From UBA7672 sp963738625 (GTDB lineage Bacteria > Pseudomonadota > Alphaproteobacteria > Caulobacterales > Hyphomonadaceae), in NCBI GenBank assembly GCA_963738625.1, contig CAVTXH010000003.1, positions 1,178,001 to 1,242,000 on the forward strand: a stretch of 64,000 bases of DNA. Direction: 5' to 3'. The translations under genes were made by a program, and so were the position numbers. Each line of letters begins with the position of its first letter. The first letter of the stretch is position 1. The notes beneath the pieces are model-generated. The model had not been told where the DNA came from. It worked only from the letters and a program-made list of their open reading frames with translations, and ran no database searches. Of the stretch, positions 15,474 to 21,861 are shown in pieces.

Positions 15474-16254
15474 CGCTTGAAATCCCGCTGTCGGAGATAT
15501 TGATCGAGCCCAACGATTTCTTCGGCGGAACAGACGATGTGGCCACTGCTATGGAGACCGCAGGTCGCGTCAGCGAAGCAAGCGCGATCTGGCCATGAAA
15601 TCCGTCAGACATTTTTGGATATAGTCTTATTGCCGGTGCAGACACCCCTGCCTGTGGAGTATTCCGAATCTCGAGCGCGAGAACTTCACCGTCGGGCAGA
15701 AAAGTCGCCATCGGATCATAGCCGGAGAACCGCTCTCCCCTTGGCGGAATCGGTTCGGCAATGGCGTCGGTTCGCGACATCAGCAAGACGGCGCGGTACG
15801 AGCCAGCAGCCGCCATTTTTGCTTCAATGGCTTGCGCCCATTGTTTCTCGGCAGCGCTGCGATGGTGAACCGAATAAGGATGATCGTCGCCGCCTATGAC
15901 GCCGATGACGATGGGAGCGCCTTTGGCGATGAGCCCATCAAGTCGGGCGCGCATTTTCGTCTCGGCGTCGGTCGCGCCGCCGAGATATTCGGATACGCCG
16001 ACGAACAGCGGGCCTTCGTGTTCTCCACGACGGGCCGCGAGATGGCAGGCAAGCTCCGCGAAGGCAGCAGGCGCCTCGGCGGTCTCGGTGAACTCCCCTA
16101 CGAGAATAAAGGCCGGCGCGCCGCCCTTGGTGATCTGGTTTAGCCCATCGACCGGACCGCAACCCCATTGCGCGCCAAGTTCGGCGGCCCGGTCAGAACA
16201 GCCAGCCAGGAGAGCCGCAATCAACCCGGACGCCAGCACTGCTTTCGCCCGCAT
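15436..16254 (-). CDS. Predicted lipoprotein of unknown function
   Basis: Starting at ATG 16254 (GGGAGGA seven bases upstream) the protein opens MRAKAVLASGLIAALLAGCS, a lipoprotein signal with lipobox LAGC. The remainder shows no family I recognise; segments such as GAPIVIGVIGGDDHPYSVHH and YRAVLLMSRTDAIAEPI suggest a compact alpha/beta periplasmic domain. It should be anchored to a membrane by its N-terminal Cys. The C-terminus may be altered by a frame shift (see 15246-15473), in which case the intact protein would end at 15246. Confidence 0.6.
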   Translation of the reverse strand: MRAKAVLASGLIAALLAGCSDRAAELGAQWGCGPVDGLNQITKGGAPAFILVGEFTETAEAPAAFAELACHLAARRGEHEGPLFVGVSEYLGGATDAETKMRARLDGLIAKGAPIVIGVIGGDDHPYSVHHRSAAEKQWAQAIEAKMAAAGSYRAVLLMSRTDAIAEPIPPRGERFSGYDPMATFLPDGEVLALEIRNTPQAGVSAPAIRLYPKMSDGFHGQIALASLTRPAVSIAVATSSVPPKKSLGSINISDSGISSVAQRADAPRAEG

Positions 16255-16373
16255 CAGCGTTCCTCCCCAAGGAAACTGCGCGAAAGTAACACGGAGGCTG
16301 GTTCGCTCCAAACCAACCCACCCCTCTCGCCGCCCGCCTGCCTGCCCGCTAGGGTCGTGATCGGGAGGCCCAA

Positions 16374-17921
16374 ATGAGCTGGAAAAGCCACATTGAGGAA
16401 CTGCGCGCGCGGGAGCGCCTTGCGGAGCAGATGGGTGGAGAGGAGCGCGTTGCGAGGCAGCGCTCCCAGGGGAAACTCACCGTGCGCGAGCGGATCGCCT
16501 TCCTGGCGGACCCCGGCAGTTTCCACGAGGTGGGCAAGATCGCAGGCAAGGCAGGGTATGGGCCGGACGAGGCGATCCAAGAATTCCTGCCGGCGACCAT
16601 GGTGTTCGGACGCGCCAAGCTGGACGGCCGGCCGGCGGTGATCCTGGGCGATGATTTCACCGTGCGCGGCGGGGCGTCGGATGCCTCGATCGCCGGCAAG
16701 ATGCTGATGGCCGAGCAGATGGCGCATGAGTACGGCATGCCGATCGTACGCATGGTCGATGGAACCGGCGGCGGCGGATCGGTGAAGTCGCTAGAGACGA
16801 ACCCGCGCACTTACATCCCGACAACGCCTGGCTGGGAGTGGTTGGTGGCGAACATGGCGCGGGCGCCGGTTGTATCGCTGGCGCTGGGGCCGTGCGCGGG
16901 GCTTGGCGCGGGGCGTGTGGCGGCGAGCCATTTCTCGGTGATGGTGCGCGGGCTGAGCCAGGTGTTCGTCGCAGGCCCGCCGGTGGCCAAGGCGATCGGC
17001 GAGGATATCGACAAAGAAGGCCTCGGCGGCTGGGAGATCCAGGGACGTAATGGCGTGGTCGACAATGTGGTCGACAATGAATCCGAAGCGTTCGCGGCGG
17101 CCCGGCGATTCCTGTGCTACCTGCCCTCCAACACGGACGAGCTGCCGCCGGTTCTACCTTCGGAGGACGACCCGAAGCGGAAGGAGCAGTTCCTGCTCGA
17201 CATCGTGCCGAAGGACGGAAAGACGCCGTACAAGCCGCGGCGGATCATCGAAGCGGTGGTCGACAAGGGATCCTTCTTCGAGATCGGCGAGCTGTGGGGA
17301 CGTTCGGTCGTCACCGGCCTTGCGCGGATCGACGGGCATCCGGTGGCGATCCTTGCGGGCGACCCCTTCTTTCTCGACGGAGCGTGGACGGCGGATGCCT
17401 GTGATAAAGTCGTTCGGCATTTCGACCTGGCGGACACCTTCCACCTGCCGATCGTGCATTTCGTCGACTGCCCCGGTTTCGCGGTGGGCGTGAAGCACGA
17501 GAAGGCGGGCGTGACGCGCCATGGCGTGCGGGCGATGGCGGCGGTCTATCAGGCGCAGGTTCCGATCCTGCCAGTGGTGATCCGCAAGGCATACGGGCTG
17601 GCCGGTTCGGTGATGTTCAATCCGTCGCGGACGCGGTGGAGATATTGCTGGCCGTCGGGCGACTGGGGGTCGCTGCCGATGGCGGGGGGAATCGAGGCGG
17701 CATACAAACGTCAGCTTGAAGGTTCGGCCGATCCCGAGGCGGAGCTGAAGGCGCTCTACAAGAAGTTCGAGGCGATGCGCTCGCCCTTCCGGACGGCAGA
17801 AGCTTTCATCGCCGAGGAGATCATCGATCCGCGCGACACGCGGCCTCTGGTGGTGGAGTTTGTTCATCACGCTTATCGCGTGCTGAAGGCTGGGCCGCGG
17901 AGTTACGGGATGCGGCCGTAG
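16374..17921 (+). CDS. Acyl-CoA carboxylase carboxyltransferase (beta) subunit
   Basis: The 515-residue protein matches the biotin-dependent carboxyltransferase fold: two crotonase-like halves with GKLTVRERIAFLADPGSFHE, MVDGTGGGGSV, GPCAGLGAGRVAASHFSVMV in the N-half and GVKHEKAGVTRHGVRAMAA, IRKAYGLAGSVMF in the C-half. This subunit moves CO2 from carboxybiotin to propionyl-, methylcrotonyl- or related acyl-CoA. The partner biotin carboxylase subunit is not in this window. ATG 16374 follows GGGAGG. The exact acyl substrate cannot be set; WRYCWPSGDWGSLPMAGGIE replaces the more usual FAWPTAEIGVMG-like motif, which argues for a divergent specificity. Confidence 0.88.
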   Translation: MSWKSHIEELRARERLAEQMGGEERVARQRSQGKLTVRERIAFLADPGSFHEVGKIAGKAGYGPDEAIQEFLPATMVFGRAKLDGRPAVILGDDFTVRGGASDASIAGKMLMAEQMAHEYGMPIVRMVDGTGGGGSVKSLETNPRTYIPTTPGWEWLVANMARAPVVSLALGPCAGLGAGRVAASHFSVMVRGLSQVFVAGPPVAKAIGEDIDKEGLGGWEIQGRNGVVDNVVDNESEAFAAARRFLCYLPSNTDELPPVLPSEDDPKRKEQFLLDIVPKDGKTPYKPRRIIEAVVDKGSFFEIGELWGRSVVTGLARIDGHPVAILAGDPFFLDGAWTADACDKVVRHFDLADTFHLPIVHFVDCPGFAVGVKHEKAGVTRHGVRAMAAVYQAQVPILPVVIRKAYGLAGSVMFNPSRTRWRYCWPSGDWGSLPMAGGIEAAYKRQLEGSADPEAELKALYKKFEAMRSPFRTAEAFIAEEIIDPRDTRPLVVEFVHHAYRVLKAGPRSYGMRP

Positions 17922-18032
17922 ATATGCCAGCGGCTCCGGAAGCTGGCGCTTCGGAGCGGTTAAGGTTGGGTTGAGTTCGTCTCAGGCTGAGGCAGCCGTC
18001 CTCGATGCGAGGCGCAACTTTCTCGGCCGTGT

Positions 18033-18129
18033 TTCCCGCGCAGGCGGGAATCCAGAGCAGCCACGAAGGGATTTCGTGCGCATTCGCGCGCTTTTTTCCC
18101 TAGGGACTGGACTCCCGCCTTCGCGGGAG
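18033..18129. repeat. Inverted pair of REP-like palindromes
   Basis: TTCCCGC/GCGGGAA (18033-18039, 18044-18050) and CTCCCGC/GCGGGAG (18112-18118, 18123-18129) are hairpins with 4-nt loops. Read outward they share CTGGA(T/C)TCCCGCCT, so the same element occurs twice head to head around about 60 bp. The gene-free tract 17922-18228 holds nothing else I can support. Confidence 0.65.
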
Positions 18130-18228
18130 GCGCGGACTGAAGTCCGCTTCCGACAAGTTGCCCGGGTTGGGCCCGAGCATGACTCACAGCGATGTGCGGC
18201 AAGCCCGTCCTCGGGCTGCGGGTGCGCC

Positions 18229-18560
18229 TCACTCCTCGGCGGGAGGATTTCGGTCGTCTCGCGGCTGCTTGCGTTTGCAGTGGCGGTTCGGCATCCGCTC
18301 GTCGTCGTCGTCGTCGTCGTCGACGGGGGCGGGCCGGGGGCGTGCTCCTTGATTGGGTCGCGCGTCCTTCGGGGCAGGGCCTGAGGCGCTGGCGGCGTGT
18401 CACACTCACGCGCCCGGCGGCTGGGGCTCATCTGGAAGGTTGCGGCGATGGCCGACCAGAGCATCGCAAACGCACGCAGCAGCGCCTCGAGCCAAAGCTC
18501 GGTGAGCGAAGGGGGCCGAATCCAGTTTGCGCGCGGGTGTGCCGTGGTCATGATCGGCAT
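18229..18560 (-). pseudogene. Broken small gene with acidic (Asp7) tail
   Basis: From ATG 18560 the minus strand reads MPIMTTAHPRANWIRPPSLT then ELWLEALLRAFAMLWSAIAA, an amphipathic or membrane-associated helix, and continues to about 18340 as RDPIKEHAPGPPP. In this frame the following (TCG)8 tract gives a poly-Thr run and noise, but one base more in the preceding C5 run would give VDDDDDDDERMPNRHCKRKQ ending PAEE-stop at 18229. The combined product would be about 110 residues. I do not know the family. The break is either a homopolymer sequencing error or a real inactivation. Confidence 0.45.
18299..18322. repeat. (TCG)8 trinucleotide tract
   Basis: Eight uninterrupted TCG units lie within the broken small gene; on the minus strand they are CGA repeats that encode the Asp run in one frame. 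Tracts like this can change length by replication slippage. Confidence 0.9.
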
Positions 18561-18582
18561 TATGCGCCCGGCCCGAGAGGCG

Positions 18583-18648
18583 TAGGAAAACTCTCCAGGA
18601 TTTTTCTGAATCTTTTTTCTAGAGCGCTGGATTCACTCGGGAGATTTT
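18583..18648 (-). repeat. Copy 1 of a shared ~67-bp motif
   Basis: This tract aligns with 51593-51659 at roughly three quarters identity, with shared blocks GGATTTTTCTGA and CTCGGGAGATTTT. Here it lies immediately upstream (minus-strand sense) of the broken small gene and ends in a TAATG stop/start overlap with it. It could be a promoter/leader element or a remnant of a coding repeat. Confidence 0.6.
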
Positions 18649-18748
18649 CGCGGGGCTCGCCAGAACACTGCTGTATTGTGAACTCGCCGCAAGGCGGCTG
18701 CCGGCCGGGCGAGCGGGCGTGGGCAACAAACTATCCAAACGCGGGCAT

Positions 18749-19423
18749 TCAGCCGGCGCGCTTCAGCATCCAGTCGCGCGCAGCGTCCAGGATTTCAGCG
18801 AAGACTTCTGGATCCTTGCGGCCGGCTTTAGCGGGGACATGGAAGGAGTGGTCGGCGTCGGCCGCGAGGACGAGTTTTGCCCGGGCGCCGAGTTTCTTCA
18901 CGGTGGGCTTCAGCAGATCGAGTTCGGCGAGCGGGTCGCGCGAGCCGGAGAGGAACAGCATCGGGATCTTGACATCCGACAGATGCGCGGCGCGCTCGAC
19001 GCCGGGCTTGCCGGCGAGGTGCAGGGGCCAGGCGAAGAAGACAAGGCCAACGACGCCTGGCAGAGGTTCGATTGCCTGCGCCTGCGAGGTCATGCGGCCG
19101 CCGAAGGACCTTCCGCCGGCGAAGAGCGGAAGACCCGGCGCGAGCTTCGATGTTTCCGCGACGGCGGCGCGGATGGCCGGGTGCGCGATGGCGGGGGAAT
19201 CCGGACGCTTCGATCCGCGCTCCATATAGGGAAAGTTGAAGCGAAGAGTTGCGATGCCGCGCTCGGCGAGGCCTTCGGCGGTCGCTGCCATCGACTTGTG
19301 CGCCATGCCGGCGCCGGCGCCGTGGGCGAGCACCAGGCAGGCCTTCGCGCCCGGCGGCTTGAGCCAGAGCGTGGAGATGCTGGTCTTGTCGGGAAGGCGG
19401 ATGGCGTCCGTCTTGATGGCCAT
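18749..19423 (-). CDS. Alpha/beta hydrolase (TEX30/KANL3-like)
   Basis: The 224-residue protein has CLVLAHGAGAGMAHKSMAA, TLRFNFPYMERGSKRPDSP and the elbow FAGGRSFGGRMTSQA (Ser near residue 106), the pattern of the KANL3/TEX30 hydrolase-like family, with Asp in SGSRDPLAE and His in DADHSFHVPA. Bacterial members are of uncertain substrate, often annotated as dienelactone-hydrolase-like. It is 14 bp upstream-to-downstream from the methyltransferase-like lipoprotein gene (which lies to its right on the same strand) and probably co-transcribed with it. Confidence 0.85.
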   Translation of the reverse strand: MAIKTDAIRLPDKTSISTLWLKPPGAKACLVLAHGAGAGMAHKSMAATAEGLAERGIATLRFNFPYMERGSKRPDSPAIAHPAIRAAVAETSKLAPGLPLFAGGRSFGGRMTSQAQAIEPLPGVVGLVFFAWPLHLAGKPGVERAAHLSDVKIPMLFLSGSRDPLAELDLLKPTVKKLGARAKLVLAADADHSFHVPAKAGRKDPEVFAEILDAARDWMLKRAG

Positions 19424-19436
19424 GGCGGCCCTGCCC

Positions 19437-20369
19437 CTAGTGCGCCGGCGGCGCTGCGGGCGCGGCTGCTGCCGGCGCGCCGGGCTTGCGGAAGCGCAGC
19501 GTCATGCGATCGCTTTCGCCGATCGCCTTGTACGTGTCGGCCCTGTAGGTCGGGGCCAACGGATCGCCGGCGGCAGGCGCGCGCAGGTTCGGGGGCAACA
19601 TCCAGACGCCGAGCGGATGATCGGCGGTGTCCTTCGGGTTGGCGTTGATCTCGGAGGATTCTTCCAGGACGAAGCCGGCGTGCTGCGCGAGCTGGATGAC
19701 ATAGCCTTCGAGGACATAGCCGGTCGATGCGGTGAGATCCTGGTCGCGCGCCGACGGCAGGCGATGCTCCTCGACGCCGAACACGCCGCCGGGCTTCAGC
19801 GCCTTGTAGGCGTCCGCGAAGATCTTCTCGGCATAACCGCCCGCCATCCAGTTATGCACGTTGCGGAAGGTGAGCACGGCGTCGGCTGTGCCGTCGGGCG
19901 CGAGGCCGGGGCTGGTCCTGGAAGCAATGGTGACTTCGACAGCGCCATAGAGATCCGGGCGGGCGACGAAGGCGGCGGTGTAGGCCTCGACATTGGCGCG
20001 GGCGCCCTCCGAGGAAGCGGGATCGGGATGCGCGGCGTAGAGCTTGCCGCCGCCGGATTTGAGCCACGGCCCAAGGATGGCGGTATACCAGCCGCCGCCG
20101 GGGAAAATTTCGACCACGATGTCGCTGCTCTTCACGCCGAAGAAGTTGAGCGTCTCGACCGGATGACGCCACTGGTCGCGGGCTTTTTCGGCGTCGATGC
20201 GCCAGGCGCCGGCCGCGGCCCATTCGAGCGTGCCGATCTGCGCGCCGGGTTGGGCGGGCTGCCCGCCTCCCGCGGCAGGCGATGGGGCCTTTGCCCCGCA
20301 GGCGGCGGCCAGCGTCAGGGCGGCGAGCGTCAGGGCGGCCAGCGTCAGGGCAAAACAGCCTGCTTTCAT
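19437..20369 (-). CDS. Exported class I methyltransferase-like lipoprotein
   Basis: The 310-residue protein starts MKAGCFALTLAALTLAALTL and has a lipobox LAAAC, so it should be exported and lipidated. The body resembles a Rossmann-fold SAM methyltransferase: DIVVEIFPGGGWYTAILGPW (motif I region), ADAVLTFRNVHNWMAGG and ALKPGGVFGVEEHR. SAM is not expected in the periplasm, so the domain may bind another ligand. The signal peptide is expanded by three copies of a 15-bp repeat. Related proteins are annotated in alphaproteobacteria only as methyltransferase-like. The Pro/Ala-rich tail is low complexity. Confidence 0.75.
   Translation of the reverse strand: MKAGCFALTLAALTLAALTLAAACGAKAPSPAAGGGQPAQPGAQIGTLEWAAAGAWRIDAEKARDQWRHPVETLNFFGVKSSDIVVEIFPGGGWYTAILGPWLKSGGGKLYAAHPDPASSEGARANVEAYTAAFVARPDLYGAVEVTIASRTSPGLAPDGTADAVLTFRNVHNWMAGGYAEKIFADAYKALKPGGVFGVEEHRLPSARDQDLTASTGYVLEGYVIQLAQHAGFVLEESSEINANPKDTADHPLGVWMLPPNLRAPAAGDPLAPTYRADTYKAIGESDRMTLRFRKPGAPAAAAPAAPPAH
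20311..20350. repeat. 15-bp tandem repeat in a signal peptide
   Basis: AGCGTCAGGGCGGC(G/C) is repeated at 20311, 20326 and, partly, 20341. On the minus strand each unit encodes LTLAA of the lipoprotein signal peptide, so copy-number change would alter the hydrophobic core in steps of five residues without breaking the frame. Confidence 0.85.
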
Positions 20370-20583
20370 CTGCGATTCGCCTTCCCTGCCGCCCGCCGCG
20401 GGGCCGGGATGACATTATCCGTTCGCTGCCGCTTGACCATGGCGGACTGCGTTCCCAACTCCGTGAGCGGGGCGCTGCGCATGCAGGCCCCGGAGGGCCG
20501 AGGCGCCGACCATCCGGTGACGCCGCGACCGGTCCTTCAACTGAAACCTGCGGCCGGCACTTGCCTGATTCTGGCCGACCGCC

Positions 20584-20606
20584 CTGTTGCTTGAAGAAGG
20601 ACAGAC
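20584..20606 (+). promoter_or_regulatory. ROSE-type RNA thermometer hairpin
   Basis: CTGTTGCTT (20584-20592) pairs with AAGGACAG (20597-20604), the latter containing the Shine-Dalgarno sequence of the small heat-shock gene. The pairing leaves a single bulged G inside UUGCU opposite the ribosome binding site, which is the defining feature of ROSE elements of rhizobial small heat-shock genes. Upstream hairpins (GGCCC-CGGA-GGGCC near 20486 and CGGCC...GGCCG near 20550-20575) would complete the leader. Melting on heat shock should free the site. The structure is seen; thermal control is inferred from the family. Confidence 0.65.
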
Positions 20607-21089
20607 ATGAGCACGTTCGACTTTTCTCCCCTTTACCGCACCGTTGTCGGTTTCGACCGCCTGGCGAGCCTGATCGACACCGCGCAGCGCCTCGATGGCG
20701 CGCAGGGATACCCTCCCTACAATATCGAACAGTCCATCGCCGACGATAATGCCTACGCCATCGAGCTGGCGGTGGCCGGCTTCGGCGAAGGCGATCTCGA
20801 CCTCGAGGTGAAGGAAGGCCAGCTGTCGGTCGTCGGCAAGAAAGATACCGGCGAAACCGACCGCAAGTTCCTGCACCGCGGCATTGCGGAGCGCGGCTTC
20901 GTCCGCCGCTTCCAGCTTGCCGACCACGTGGTCGTGACGGGCGCACAGCTTCGCAACGGCCTGCTCCGCATCGAGCTGAAGCGCGAGCTTCCCGAGGCGA
21001 AGAAGCCCCGCAAGATCTCGATCGGCCAGGGCGAAAATTCACAGGTGATCGAGAGCGGCGCGAAGATCCGCAACGTCTCGGCTGCGTAA
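20607..21089 (+). CDS. Small heat-shock protein, Hsp20/IbpA family
   Basis: The 160-residue protein starts MSTFDFSPLYRTVVGFDRLA, the class A alphaproteobacterial sHsp N-terminus, and contains YNIEQSIADDNAYAIELAVA, the alpha-crystallin domain, and NGLLRIELKRELPEAKKPRK with the conserved GxLxIxL turn. It is an ATP-independent holdase that keeps unfolding proteins soluble. Expression is probably controlled by the ROSE-like hairpin over its ribosome binding site and ends at a strong terminator. It stands alone, without a partner chaperone gene. Confidence 0.93.
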   Translation: MSTFDFSPLYRTVVGFDRLASLIDTAQRLDGAQGYPPYNIEQSIADDNAYAIELAVAGFGEGDLDLEVKEGQLSVVGKKDTGETDRKFLHRGIAERGFVRRFQLADHVVVTGAQLRNGLLRIELKRELPEAKKPRKISIGQGENSQVIESGAKIRNVSAA

Positions 21090-21171
21090 GGCTATGGACT
21101 GAGACGACCCGGCGAGCGCGCCGCGCGGCATTTCCTCCCCGGATGCCGGCGCCCGGCGCCAGCCACAAAAG

Positions 21172-21208
21172 CGGCGCGTCCTTACCCCTGGGACGCGCCG
21201 TTTTCTTT
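21172..21208 (+). terminator. Rho-independent terminator
   Basis: A perfect 10-bp stem (21172-21181 with 21191-21200) and 9-nt loop are followed by TTTTCTTTT. It ends the small heat-shock transcript 83 bp after its stop and lies just before the converging rhomboid gene. Confidence 0.9.
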
Positions 21209-21216
21209 TGCGGATT

Positions 21217-21843
21217 TCAGAACGGCAGATGCTCCAGGATCTGTGCCCACGCATCGCGAATCGCCGCGGGCCAGAAGAGGCAGACCAGCGCCACGCCCAT
21301 CAGCGCGCCGCCGAGGTGGGCGGCGTGGCCGATGCCGTCCTGCATGCGCCCGCCGGACGCAAACGCGGAGTACGCTATGAACAGCACGGCGAAGAGGATC
21401 GCCGGCATCGGCACGACGAAGAAGATGATCAACGCAAAGGGCGCGAAGAGACCGAACGCCGCCGTAATGCCTGACACCGCCCCGGACGCGCCGAGCGCCT
21501 TGTAGTTCAGGTTGCGCCAGTGCTCCATCAGCGTCCACGCCGAGCCCGCGATCAGGCACGCCATATAGAAGCCGAGGAACGTCCACGTCCCGAGCACCAC
21601 CACCTCAAGCGCCGGGCCGATGAAGAACAGCGACAGCATGTTCATGAACAGGTGCATCGGATCGCCGTGCACGAAGCCCGACGTGATCGTGCGGTGCCAC
21701 TCGTTCTTCTTCCGGATGCGCCCGATGTCGAACAGCATCGCATCGACCAGGCGCGGATTGCCGAACGCCATCACCGATAGGATGACGTTGGTGGCCAGCA
21801 GCGCCAGCGTGGCGTGCGCCTGCATGAGCAAGTCGACGTTCAT
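21217..21843 (-). CDS. Rhomboid-family intramembrane serine protease
   Basis: The 208-residue protein has about six membrane segments. The catalytic Ser is in ALGASGAVSG (Ser near 126, GxSG motif) and the catalytic His in GIGHAAHLGGALMG near 184, and HGDPMHLFMNMLSLFFIGPA is the conserved HxxxN oxyanion region. Rhomboids cleave membrane-spanning substrates within the bilayer. It is 18 bp downstream of the GST-like gene on the same strand, so the two are likely co-transcribed. Confidence 0.92.
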   Translation of the reverse strand: MNVDLLMQAHATLALLATNVILSVMAFGNPRLVDAMLFDIGRIRKKNEWHRTITSGFVHGDPMHLFMNMLSLFFIGPALEVVVLGTWTFLGFYMACLIAGSAWTLMEHWRNLNYKALGASGAVSGITAAFGLFAPFALIIFFVVPMPAILFAVLFIAYSAFASGGRMQDGIGHAAHLGGALMGVALVCLFWPAAIRDAWAQILEHLPF

Positions 21844-21861
21844 GCAGGCGTCTCCCGTCCG

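Noticed and set aside
19236..20594. 452-codon plus frame over the hydrolase and methyltransferase genes
   Set aside because: Antisense to two genes with motifs; low-complexity Gly/Arg composition.
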